Below are positions 9,309 to 19,065 of a DNA stretch of 43,211 bases, piece after piece. Under the pieces are notes generated by a model, which saw nothing but the letters and a program-made list of their open reading frames with translations, did not search any database and was not told the origin of the DNA. The stretch comes from Haplomitrium mnioides. Taxonomy: Eukaryota; Marchantiophyta; Haplomitriopsida; Calobryales. Location of the stretch: NCBI GenBank assembly GCA_049999725.1, contig JBNGIS010037936.1, forward strand, positions 76,071 to 119,281, read 5' to 3'. Each line of letters begins with the position of its first letter. Position 1 is the first letter of the stretch. The position numbers and the translations under genes are program-made.

Positions 9309-10528
9309 TGTACTCACGCAAGGGGCTAGTAGGGGTGGAGGTGGACTGGAGGGGTGTCGAGAATCGCTGGGTGAGTCGCTCTAGAGGCTCAGGTGATCTA
9401 GGTGAACTCATTCCTATGGGTGGACCTGTGGCGAAGGTGGATCAATACGGGTGATTTGAAGGGGATTTTTTTTGTTGAGAATTCAAGAGAGACTGCCAAG
9501 TGGGATCTTGGGGTCGTCTCTACAATTCTGTGTGCGAGAGCATCAACCTAGAGGGCTTGGAGTGTGCTCTAGTGTTATCTTTCAAGTGGAGCTGAGAAGA
9601 TGGTGACTGCATTAGTGCCTGCGCATTGCAGAGAGGACTTGTTCGAGGCTCTGAGGTGGAGTGAGCAACCTGCAGTCGGGAGGACTGTCTTCCAGGGGTG
9701 GAAGTGAAAGAAATCCTCTTCCGATTATGAGAAAGTAAATCCAGGGCTTCTCGTGAGAGAAGTTGAAAAATTATCTCGAAGAAGGGTGTGTGTGTGGGAT
9801 TGAAAGGAGGATTGAGGTGGTGAGCTAAGAAGGAGTCTACAAGGGAAGATCAGTCCCAGTGGCCCTGTGAGGCCTTTGGTGTTGATGAAGTGCAATGAGT
9901 CTGTATGATTGTAAATATGTATGAATGTGTTAGTTAGATTTGAATTCTCTTATAGGATATAAGAAGCAATTAGGATTAGGCTCAAGCATATTCCATTTAT
10001 TCAGACCTTGGGACAGTCCTGTGAAGGGGTTGTCAAGTCCCTTGACATAGTCGTGTGATCTTGGGTCCTAGCATTATGTTTCAATACCTTGCTTTATTGT
10101 GTAAGAATGATTCAAGACTAGAAGTAGGCAAGAATTCCATTTGTTGAGACCTTGGGATAACCTTGTGAGGGGGAGTCCAGTCTCTTGCCAATTTTCCGTG
10201 ACATAGGGGTTATTCCACTCTCCTCTTGAAGTGTATACAAGGTGGTTGGGTCCAGATTTGGGATCCCTGAATTACATTGAAGATTTCCAGAGAGCTACTG
10301 GGGTTTGTGTGTATGCATGTTCTAGCATAGTGGGTGAATGAGCAGTTTGGCTGAGGCTATATATGTTGAGGTGAGGAGAGGACTGGTAAGGTGAAGAGAG
10401 ATCCCTTAAAGCCTCAAAGTGATAATTGGATAGGGGCCATCTCACAAAAGAACCTTAATCCTCTTTTGTCCTCCCCTGCCTTCCAAGTGGTACTTGTGAA
10501 GGTTAAGGCCTGAAGGAGGGGAGTGACA
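9309..10528 (+). repeat. U3-less LTR (R/U5 only) ending element A
   Basis: Begins GGTGTACTCACGCAAGGGGC, corresponding to the leader position just after the TTTACGTGAGGCGAG block of complete LTRs. It runs through U5 to GGAGTGACA at 10528. No TATA box, 24-bp array or U3 precedes it; protease-RT spacer does instead. Confidence 0.85.
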
Positions 10529-11662
10529 GGGACTCGAGGCGGAGATCAAAGAGCGACATCGGGTGGAGAGAATCGCAGACAAGGAAAGGCTGCAATGCAA
10601 GCATTCAGATGTCGCGTACCAGAAGCAGAAATCGGGAAGAGGAAGGAGGGGGCCATAGCCTTCGTAAGTAGTGACTATGCCGAGGATCGAGGGACGCTCC
10701 AATCTTTCAAGCGTTAACAGGTTCTACTAGGGTCTACAACCACTTCCTTCACAGTCTACGGGTCTTTGCACAAACGTGGCGTCCTTAGAGGTGTCTGGGA
10801 GATTCAGCGGAGACGTGGCAAGCGTGGAGGCGTTCGGGATCTTCTTCAGAACCTAAGGTCAACGCGGCGGTCAAGCTTCCTCGTTGGAAACGATGTTAGA
10901 CGGTGCTCTACAAAATCTGGGTCAACTGCGAGACTAGAGGTTCTGTGCTTTCCTTCGATCTCCTTGTCCAAAGAATATTTCGGAATTTCCTGCGGTCAAC
11001 TTTGGAACCCCAGATCAGCGCAGCGGTCCACCTTTCCTATTGAAACCAGCGTTGGATGGCGCTACCTCAAACACGTGGAACTTTGAAGGAGCATATTGGA
11101 TTCTTCGGACTTCGGTCAACTTTGAAACTGCTAGTCAATAGGGGTGGTCCAACTTCTATGTGGAAAACAGCGTCGAAAAGCACTTTGCGGAAGCAAGTCA
11201 ACTGTGTGCCCAAAGATTCCGTGGTTTCCTTTGGACTCCCTATATAAGGAATATTTTAGAATCTCTTGCGGTCAACTTTGGAACCTCGGGTCAGCACGGC
11301 GGTCCACCTTTCGTATTGAAAAAGACATCGGACGATGGCCACGGAAGAAAGTCAACCTCAGAACTCAAGGTCCGAGGACTCACCAGTCCGTTGGAATCTT
11401 CGGATTTAGGTCCTCGGTCAACTACGGATGCAGGTCAAAGTGACGGTCCACCTTCTCTATTGAAAGCGGCGTTGGACAGCGGCAGCAATGACAAAGTCAA
11501 CCTTGAAACTCAGGGTCTGAAGGATCCTTCAGACTCACCAGTCTGTTGGACTCTTTGGACTTGGGTCCGTGGTCAATTGCATATTAGAGTCAATGGAGCA
11601 ATCAAGCTTCCTAGTTTAAGATGGCATCGAACGAGAGCCATGGAAGAAAAGTTAATAGCGGA

Positions 11663-11904
11663 CTTGGTTCCACGGGAATCTTTGGAATCCCAATCTGCGA
11701 GATTCTTCGGACTCGGATCCGCGGGATTCTTTTGACTTGGCTCCACTAGATTCTTCGGACTCAGATCTGCGGGATTCTTCAGACTCGGCTCCTCAGGGTT
11801 CTTTGGACTCGGCTCTGCGGGGTTCTTCGGACTCAGCTTTGCGGGGTTCTTCAAACTTGGTTCCACGAGAATCTTCAGAATCCCAGTCTGCGAGATTCTT
11901 CAAA
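11663..11904 (+). repeat. 24-bp U3 minisatellite, 10 units (element C 5' LTR)
   Basis: Ten consecutive 24-bp units of the type CTCGGATCCGCGGGATTCTT, the longest such array in the window. A variant unit with ATCCCAGTCTGCGAGATTCTT occurs as both the second and the last unit, suggesting internal duplication. Sense and antisense frames give 8-residue repeats, as expected from a 24-bp period. Confidence 0.92.
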
Positions 11905-12061
11905 CCAGACCTCGTACACCTCAGAACTGACCGTTGTACTTGGATCATTCTGCAAATAGACGGGAAAGGTGTCGACACATCCGGAGTCGGACCTAACGGG
12001 AATAACAACCTTTTCAAACGGGAAGAATACGTAGGGGGGAGGGGGGAGGAAGCGCGAGGGG

Positions 12062-12153
12062 TATAGATGGACGGGCTGTGACATTGATAAGGTTGGTGTG
12101 CATGCAAGCTACAAACGCGCAAACGATCTCGGGACAGGAAGAGACAACGAGGT
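12062..12153 (+). promoter_or_regulatory. C 5' LTR core promoter and leader
   Basis: TATAGAT at 12062, then GAGGTAAGG with GT at 12152 (90 bp). The inverted repeat CAAGTGTACTTG follows at 12189-12200. Confidence 0.5.
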
Positions 12154-13283
12154 AAGGAAGAAAGAATCAAGCAAAGATTTACGTGAGGCAAGTGTACTTG
12201 TGTAGGGGACTAGCAGTGGTGGAGGTGGACTAGAGGGATGCCGAGAATTGTTGGGCGAGGAGCTCTAGAGGCTTGGGCGATCCAAGTGAACTCATCCCTA
12301 CGGGTGGACCAGTAGTGGAGGTGAATCGATACGAGAAATTGAAGGGGATCTGATATGTCTAAAATTCAGGAGAGGCTGCCAAGTGAGATCTTGGAGTCAC
12401 CTCTGCATCATCTGTGCAGAAGAATCAAACCCAGAAGTGCTCGGAGTGTCCTCCGGTTTATCCTTTCAAGTGGCGCCAAGAAGGGAGGGGCTACATTAGT
12501 GCCCGCGCAGTGCAGAGAAGATCTGTTCAAGGTTTGGAGGTGGAGTGAGTTGCAAGCAATCGATAGAACTATCTTCCAGAGGTGGAAGTTAAAGAAATCC
12601 TCTTCCGAGCTTCAGGAAGTAAATCCAAAGCTTCTCGCGAGGGAAGTAAAAAAACTCTTTGGAAGAAGGGTGTGTGCGTGGGGGATGAGAGGAAGATTGA
12701 GGTTGTCAACTAAAGAAAGGAGGAGTCTATTGGGGAGGTTAGTCCCTATGGTTCTGTAAGGCATATGATTTTGGTGAAGTGCAATGCATGTGTGTTTGTA
12801 ATTGTGTATGAGTGTATTAGTTAGATTTGAATTTTGTTGTATTGTATAAGAACACTTAGGACTAGGAGCATACAGGGAATCTATTTGTTCGGATCTTGAG
12901 ATAGCACTGCGAAGCGGGAGTCAAGTCCCTAGGCATTGTTCCATGATACTTGGGATATTACATTGTGCTCCCGATTTGTATACAAAGCGGCTGGATCCAG
13001 ATTTGAGACCCTTGAATTATATTGCATATGACCACAAGAGTATCTTGGCTTTTGTGCATGTGTAATCTGGCATTGCGTGTGGATGAGCAACTTGGATCCT
13101 AAAGTGCTTGTTGAAGAGAGGTAAGGCTTGTAAGGTGAAAAAGAGTTCCTTAAATCCTCAAAGTGATAATTGGATAGGGGCCATCTCACAAAAGAACCTA
13201 TTTCCCTTGTTTTTGTCCTCCTTTGCCTTCCAAGTGGCATCTGTGAAGGTAAAGGCCTGAAGGAGGGGAGTGACATAAATGTT

Positions 13284-13301
13284 TGGCGCAAGAAGGAAGG
13301 C
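13284..13301 (+). promoter_or_regulatory. Primer-binding-like site, first copy of element C 5' part
   Basis: TGGCGCAAGAAGGAAGGC lies eight bases after the LTR end at 13275. The equivalent at 14754 reads TGGTGCAAG. Confidence 0.5.
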
Positions 13302-13481
13302 GAAAGGTTTGCAGAAGCCTGAGACCAACCCGAGACCAAGTCATCACTTTGTGCACCAAGGACCCAAAGTCGAATTGTGCAGGAGAATTCCAAGAAACAT
13401 AGCAAACTGTTCTGAGCTTGTTGAGGAAGACTAGAGTAAGGAATCAACTTGTGGGTAGAATTGTTCTTGCAAAGTGTTAGG

Positions 13482-13994
13482 ATGGCCAACTTGGTACCTC
13501 CTTCTGAGTTGAGGGGCAGATTTATATACAAATCCTTCAAGGGGCGTCCAAAGGATGACCCCAATGGGTGGCTAGATGATCTAGAAAATACCGCAACAAC
13601 AAATCAAGAAAGCCATGTGAAAATTGGAATTCTACCAACAATCCTAAAGGGAGAGGCCCAACCATGGTATAAGGATCTGCCAGATAACGTCAAGAGGGAC
13701 TAGGGAGCTTTCAAGGCTACATTCATTGCAGAGTTCAGGGAGATCGGGGAGGAAACAGAGGCGCTGATCAAAATGGGTCAGCTTAGGATGAAGAAGAAGG
13801 AATCTGTCAAGAAGTTCCTCTAGAGATTTAAGAAGGTGGCTCGGAAGTTGAATCTGCCAGCCACGGATGGGACACTAATAGCGTGGTTCCTGATAGCCCT
13901 GCCCAGGGGAATTGGAACCTAGGTGAGGCAAACGGATTCTCAAACTTTGGAGGAGGCGGTCAATGCAGCTCGATCCCATGTCAAGGCTGCAATC
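13482..13994 (+). pseudogene. gag: gag pseudogene, first (possibly artefactual) copy, cut by gap
   Basis: Identical in every part I compared to the start of the gag at 14952. ATG at 13482 opens a frame that reaches a TAG at 13701 (Trp to stop by comparison with element D), and further TAG stops follow. It is cut at the gap after AATC (13994). It contains KSFKGRPKDDP and the PWYKDLPDN segment. If the duplication is an assembly artefact, this is the same gag as the next one. Confidence 0.75.
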
Positions 13995-14394
13995 NNNNNN
14001 NNNNNNNNNNNNNNNNNNNNNNNNNNNNNNNNNNNNNNNNNNNNNNNNNNNNNNNNNNNNNNNNNNNNNNNNNNNNNNNNNNNNNNNNNNNNNNNNNNNN
14101 NNNNNNNNNNNNNNNNNNNNNNNNNNNNNNNNNNNNNNNNNNNNNNNNNNNNNNNNNNNNNNNNNNNNNNNNNNNNNNNNNNNNNNNNNNNNNNNNNNNN
14201 NNNNNNNNNNNNNNNNNNNNNNNNNNNNNNNNNNNNNNNNNNNNNNNNNNNNNNNNNNNNNNNNNNNNNNNNNNNNNNNNNNNNNNNNNNNNNNNNNNNN
14301 NNNNNNNNNNNNNNNNNNNNNNNNNNNNNNNNNNNNNNNNNNNNNNNNNNNNNNNNNNNNNNNNNNNNNNNNNNNNNNNNNNNNNNNNNNNNNN
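13995..14394. other. Assembly gap, 400 N
   Basis: A run of exactly 400 N, unlike the three 100-N runs. It separates two nearly identical blocks, so the gap probably joins overlapping or haplotypic contig ends. Confidence 0.95.
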
Positions 14395-14745
14395 GTCCCT
14401 AGGCATTGTTCCATGATACTTGGGATATTACATTGTGCTCCCGATTTGTATACAAAGCGGCTGGATCCAGATTTGAGACCCTTGAATTATATTGCATATG
14501 ACCACAAGAGTATCTTGGTTTTTGTGCATGTGTGTTCTAGCATTGCGTGTGGATGAGCAACTTGGATCCTAAAGTGCTTGTTGAAGAGAGGTAAGGCTTG
14601 TAAGGTGAAAAAGAGTTCCTTAAATCCTCAAAGTGATAATTGGATAGGGGCCATCTCACAAAAGAACCTATTTCCCTTGTTTTTGTCCTCCTTTGCCTTC
14701 CAAGTGGCATCTGTGAAGGTAAAGGCCTGAAGGAGGGGAGTGACA
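14395..14745 (+). repeat. U5 end of LTR, second copy
   Basis: Repeats 12925-13275 with a few substitutions and ends GAGTGACA. It is the second half of the duplicated block and leads into the full gag of element C. Confidence 0.85.
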
Positions 14746-14951
14746 TAAATGTTTGGTGCAAGAAGGAAGGCGAAAGGTTTGCAGAAGCCTGAGACCAACC
14801 CGAGACCAAGTCATCACTTTGTGCACCAAGGACCCAAAGTCGAATTGTGCAGGAGAATTCCAAGAAACATAGCAAACTGTTCTGAGCTTGTTGAGGAAGA
14901 CTAGAGTAAGGAATCAACTTGTGGGTAGAATTGTTCTTGCAAAGTGTTAGG

Positions 14952-16773
14952 ATGGCCAACTTGGTACCTCCTTCTGAGTTGAGGGGCAGATTTATATACA
15001 AATCCTTCAAGGGGCGTCCAAAGGATGACCCCAATGGGTGGCTAGATGATCTAGAAAATACCGCAACAACAAATCAAGAAAGCCATGTGAAAATTGGAAT
15101 TCTACCAACAATCCTAAAGGGAGAGGCCCAACCATGGTATAAGGATCTGCCAGATAACGTCAAGAGGGACTAGGGAGCTTTCAAGGCTACATTCATTGCA
15201 GAGTTCAGGGAGATCGGGGAGGAAACAGAGGCGCTGATCAAAATGGGTCAGCTTAGGATGAAGAAGAAGGAATCTGTCAAGAAGTTCCTCTAGAGATTTA
15301 AGAAGGTGGCTCGGAAGTTGAATCTGCCAGCCACGGATGGGACACTAATAGCGTGGTTCCTGATAGCCCTGCCCAGGGGAATTGGAACCTAGGTGAGGCA
15401 AACGGATTCTCAAACTTTGGAGGAGGCGGTCAATGCAGCTCGATCCCATGTCAAGGCTGCAATCACGAGCTCCCGAAGAAAAAGCGAAAGCCAAGTATGA
15501 GTCCAATGACTCTTCAGACACTTCCAATAGCAGAGATAAGATGGATGAGAGCTCTGCGTTCTCCTTGGAAAGCAAAGGCGACTCGGACAGCAGTAGCTCC
15601 GAGGTGGACCGATCATACCAGAAGAAGAAGAAGAAGAAGAGGAAAGATCAGAAGAAGAAAAAACAGGTCAAGGAGAGAGAGGGGCATCATCACAAGGGGG
15701 CCAACAAGGGAAAATCTAGAAGGAGCGAACCCAAATCCAAAACAAGCAAAAAGCAAGAGGGAAGGGATCGAATTGATGAGCTGAGCGCAAAGATGGAGGC
15801 GATGAATATCCTCCTGGCATGAATCAAACTAGAAGGCCAGCCACTACCCACCAAGTGAGTAAGAGTGTGGTGAGTACAATGCAACAAGCATAGCCACTCC
15901 CCTCAAGAATGTTTGACAGAGAAAATTGCGATACACTATGTGCTAGAAGAGGCACTGGAGTACGTGAGGGAGGAAGTGGATTATGTGATGGAAGAGACCC
16001 TTGAGACGGTATACGAGATAAGCGGGGGACCTCGCACCATGATGAGAAAGCCTACAAAGGGAAATAGAGGGCAAGGAAATCAGTGGGCTGCCAATCGACG
16101 ACCCTATATGACAATCATGGTTTGCTGGAATTGTGGCCAGCTAGGCCACATTTCTTCCAACTGTCTGGAGCCACGGAAGAGCGGTTACGACCAACCGCCT
16201 GCATTATGCTTCCAATGCAAGAAGGAGGGGCATGTGGCGGTCAATTGCCCACTCAGCCGATGGCTCGATGCATCCCTTGACCCCGGTACAAACCCCCCTC
16301 CACCTACAATTGTCAATCTCATCACCTTGGAAAAAGAGGAGGAAGAAAAATTTCCCGGATGAGAGACACCAACTCTTGAAGGCTGCTTTCGGGTGGTAAC
16401 CCGAGCCGAAGCAAAATCCAAAAAGAAGAGCAAGAGGAAGAGTGAGCGGAAGGCTAAGAAGTTGACAGCTCAAGCCCCCTCATCACGGAGTGATTTGGAT
16501 TATCAATAAGACAATCCGAAGTGGTTATATGCTAAGCAGCAGGACCACGTGAGGAAGCAGCTGGAGGCTCTTAACGTTTTGGAAGAAGAGCATGCCGCAA
16601 TTGAGACCCTAAAGGAGGTCTGCAAACAGCAAGGGGAGCCCAAGGAAGTAGGGGCGAAGATTACAGCCCCAAAAGGTGGAGTAAAAACTGTTCCCTACAA
16701 CATCCAGGCAGATGTGAGAGACTGCCCTGTCACGGCCATAGTCGGCCAATTGATCAAGGATAGCATGTTGTAG
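14952..16773 (+). pseudogene. gag: gag pseudogene of element C with two intact CCHC knuckles
   Basis: ATG at 14952 follows the same context as in the other copies. The order is: N-terminal capsid-like core (KSFKGRPKDDP, GEAQPWYKDLPDN), Ser/Asp-rich then Lys-rich tract (15480-15770), and an acidic helix-like segment (VREEVDYVMEETLETVYEI). Two CCHC zinc knuckles follow with canonical C-X2-C-X4-H-X4-C spacing: CWNCGQLGHISSNC at 16123-16164 and CFQCKKEGHVAVNC at 16207-16248. A Lys-rich tail (KSKKKSKRKSERKAKK) and an end near the TAG at 16773 complete it. In-frame stops interrupt the frame (for example at 15171, 15289, 15391, 16360 and 16507); several are TAG replacing Gln or Trp in sister copies. 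The knuckles would bind element RNA. Confidence 0.88.
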
Positions 16774-16793
16774 GAGCTCCAGCGGATCTGCAG

Positions 16794-17345
16794 TTGGTAT
16801 ATGAGGACAAGGAGGCCTCGGATATCGACATTCAGATCACGGGGTGCACACTGTCGCTGGTGCCCATAGACGGAGGGGCAAGGGTAAACATTATGGTGGA
16901 GGAGACCGCTTACAAGCTGGGATTCACAAAATTCCTACCTACAACTAGAATCATGAGGCTGGCGGATAGGTCCCAAGTGAAACCATTAGGCTCCCTCCTC
17001 TGAGTGCCCACCTTCATCGGATGAAAAGAATTCAAGTTGAATTACTTGGTCATGTGGTCCGCCAGAGCATCTCCATATCTTGTACTAATTGGAAGACCCT
17101 AGCTGTATAGGACCCGAGTCCTGCATAATTGGGGAAATTTGACATTGGTGTTTGGTCCCGAGAAGACAGCGGTGCACTATGGACCGGTTTCTCACCTAGG
17201 GGAAACGCAAGCGAATGAACAGTATGACACTAAGTGGTCCGAAGAGGAGGAAGAATCAAAATACCACTATTAGGTTCAGATGGTAAGCGAGGCTACAGAG
17301 GAGGATCTATCCAAAGAAGCGGTGGTGTCTGTCAATCAGATTGAG
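16794..17345 (+). pseudogene. Protease pseudogene and acidic spacer of element C
   Basis: The frame 16794-17003 has CTLSLVPIDGGARVNIM, with the catalytic Asp at 16869 in an Asp-Gly-Gly context where Asp-Ser/Thr-Gly is usual, then EETAYKLGF. It is broken by TGA at 17001, another TGA shortly after in FIG*KEF, and a TAG replacing Trp after LIGRP near 17101. The acidic spacer SEEEEESKYHY then leads to the RT. The same sequence in element D has Arg after the Asp, so the family state is uncertain from this window. Confidence 0.75.
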
Positions 17346-17592
17346 ATAGCATAGTACACTAAAACAAAGCCCAATCTAAGGAATTTCACTGAAGATTTGG
17401 TAAGAGATGAGAACACTAAGGTCGGAAGAAAGGAGGGGTCCAAAGTGTCTCATCAAATGCACGAGGCGGACACAGAGAAGTCCGAAGAGTCTCTTTGGGT
17501 GGAGGGGGTTGCGATTGGCAACCGTGATGCAGGAGGAACGTGCGCATTGGAGAAACAAGATGGGGGCGGTGTGGGAATCCTAGCACAAGCAA

Positions 17593-19065
17593 TTGGTTGT
17601 CCACGAGGGACGGACATTCCACATAGGCTCTGAATTGCCCAAAGAATCGGAGCAAGCCATCACTTATGTCCTAATAAACTTCAGTGATGCATTTGCCTGG
17701 AGTCAAGTGGATTTGAAGGGAGTTCCGAGGAAATTGGAGGAACACAGGATTGATTTAGAACCCGCACCAATCTCTACAAGACAACGCCAATACAAGATGA
17801 ACCCTCGATTCTCTCTACTGGTAAGGAGTAGATTGACAAGTTGCTGATGGCGGATTTCATCTACCTGGTGCTAAACAGTGAATGGGTGTCCCGGCTAGTG
17901 GTGGTACCCAAGAAAGTTGGGCAAGATGGTGAATGAAAAAATCCGAGTGTGCCAAGATTTTCGGAAGCTCCATGAGGCCACAAAGAAGGACCACTACTCG
18001 TTGCCCTTCACAGACAGGGTGCTGGATTTGGTGGCAGGGCAAGAGGTCTATAGCTTCATGGATGGATATTCCGGGTACAACTAGATTTGGATACGGGAAG
18101 AGGATCAACTGAAGACAACATTCACCACAGAATGGGGGGTGTTTTCCTTCCAAAGGATGCCTTTTGGACTATACAACGCAGTAGGAACTTTTCAAATAAT
18201 GATGATGAACATCTTCCATAATTACCTCAGGAAATTCTTGGAGATCTTCATCAACAATTTCATGGTGTATGGGAAGCTATGTGATCACGAGCGAGATGTG
18301 AGGCTCACCCTCCAACAATGCAGGGAGACAGGGCTGAGATTACACCCAGGCAAGTGTTTCTTCGAGGTGAAAGAAGGGATTCTCCTTGGACACATGATTT
18401 CCAATTGGGGCATCAAAGTAGACCAGGAGAAGATTGCCATCTGGATGAAGGTCTCATTCCCCACCAACTTGAAGGAGGTGCAAGGCTTCTTGGGGTGCAT
18501 GGGATACTATAGAAGATTTATCGTCCAATTTGCCTCGGTGGCTCTACCCCTCACCCAAATGACCAAAGGGGGCAACACCTTTGAAGCCACTCCCGAAAGG
18601 CTGGCAAGCTTCATGGTGTTGAAGCGGAGATTGGCAAGTGCCCATGTACTAGTGCCTCCTAGCTGGAGGAAAGAATTTTACGTAATGATTGATGTGTCCG
18701 GCTTTTGCATCGGGGTGGTACTGAGCTAGACGGATGAGAAGGGCAGGGATCATCCAATTTATTTTGCGAGTAAGCTACTGGCCCTAGCAGAGAAGAACTA
18801 CTCTGCTACTGATCAGGAAGCCTTAGGAATCATTTACGCCTTGAAGAAATTCAGGCATTACTTGTTGCATTACAAGGTGATCTTTCACACTGATCACAAT
18901 GCTCTCAAGTACATGGTAAATAAACCGGATGTGACAGGTTGGATTGCGAGATGGGTGCTTCTCCTACAGGAGTTTGACTTTGAAGTGTGGATCAAACCAA
19001 GAAGAAAGCACAACAATGTCAATTTCTTCTCCCGGGTTGCTGGGCCGATCAATCAAGAGGAAGTG
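17593..19065 (+). pseudogene. Reverse transcriptase-RNase H pseudogene of element C
   Basis: RT would copy element RNA into DNA and RNase H would degrade the RNA strand. Visible in order: FSDAFAWS (near 17680), a damaged finger region with stops (17845-17930), YSLPFTDRVLDL, YSFMDGYSGY, FQRMPFGLYNA (18149-18181), and the active-site block FINNF (18247-18261). Element D keeps FIDDF at this place, so both catalytic Asp are Asn here and the RT is dead. LHPGKCFF, LGHMIS and GFLGCMGYYRRFI follow. The RNase H shows VMIDVSGFCIG (18683-18715), a TAG stop after VVLS (18727), NYSATDQEALGI and FHTDHNALKYM, ending near FFSRVAGP. Confidence 0.88.

Larger units (their letters stand above)
4196..10528 (+). 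mobile_element. Element A: deleted Ty3/gypsy retrotransposon fused to R/U5
   Basis: A 5'-truncated LTR (4196-6490) is followed by a primer-binding-like site, gag and protease. At about 9308 the internal sequence stops in the protease-RT spacer and continues directly as the leader/R and U5 part of an LTR, ending at GGAGTGACA (10528). RT, RNase H, integrase, PPT and a whole U3 are missing. The next base begins the internal part of another LTR's U3 (element C). Confidence 0.8.
10529..13275 (+). repeat. 5'-truncated 5' LTR of element C
   Basis: Starts in the region upstream of the 39-bp repeats (GGGACTCGAGGCGGAG, alignable with the 3' LTR near 21010) right after element A's U5 end. It includes about two 39-bp units (10758-10835), GTCAA-rich repeats (about 10850-11600), the 24-bp array, TATA (12062), donor-like GT (12152) and U5, ending GAGTGACA at 13275. 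The first few hundred bases of the LTR, including TGTCAGCC, are absent. Confidence 0.85.
12925..13994 (+). repeat. First copy of a 1,070-bp near-identical duplication
   Basis: This block of U5, primer-binding region and gag is repeated at 14395-15464 (offset 1,470). The differences I saw are a few bases near 13048-13072 and one in the primer-binding region (TTTGGCGC against TTTGGTGC). The left boundary of the second copy and the right boundary of this one are exactly the edges of the N-run. Confidence 0.9.

Noticed and set aside
11573-11866. Proline/lysine-rich 8-residue repeat protein on the minus strand
   Set aside because: Direct product of the 24-bp array read in antisense; such frames appear wherever the array does.
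11663-11904. Possible CRISPR array or satellite centromere repeat
   Set aside because: Units are contiguous without spacers, the array is short, it sits at a fixed place in LTRs, and the genome is eukaryotic.
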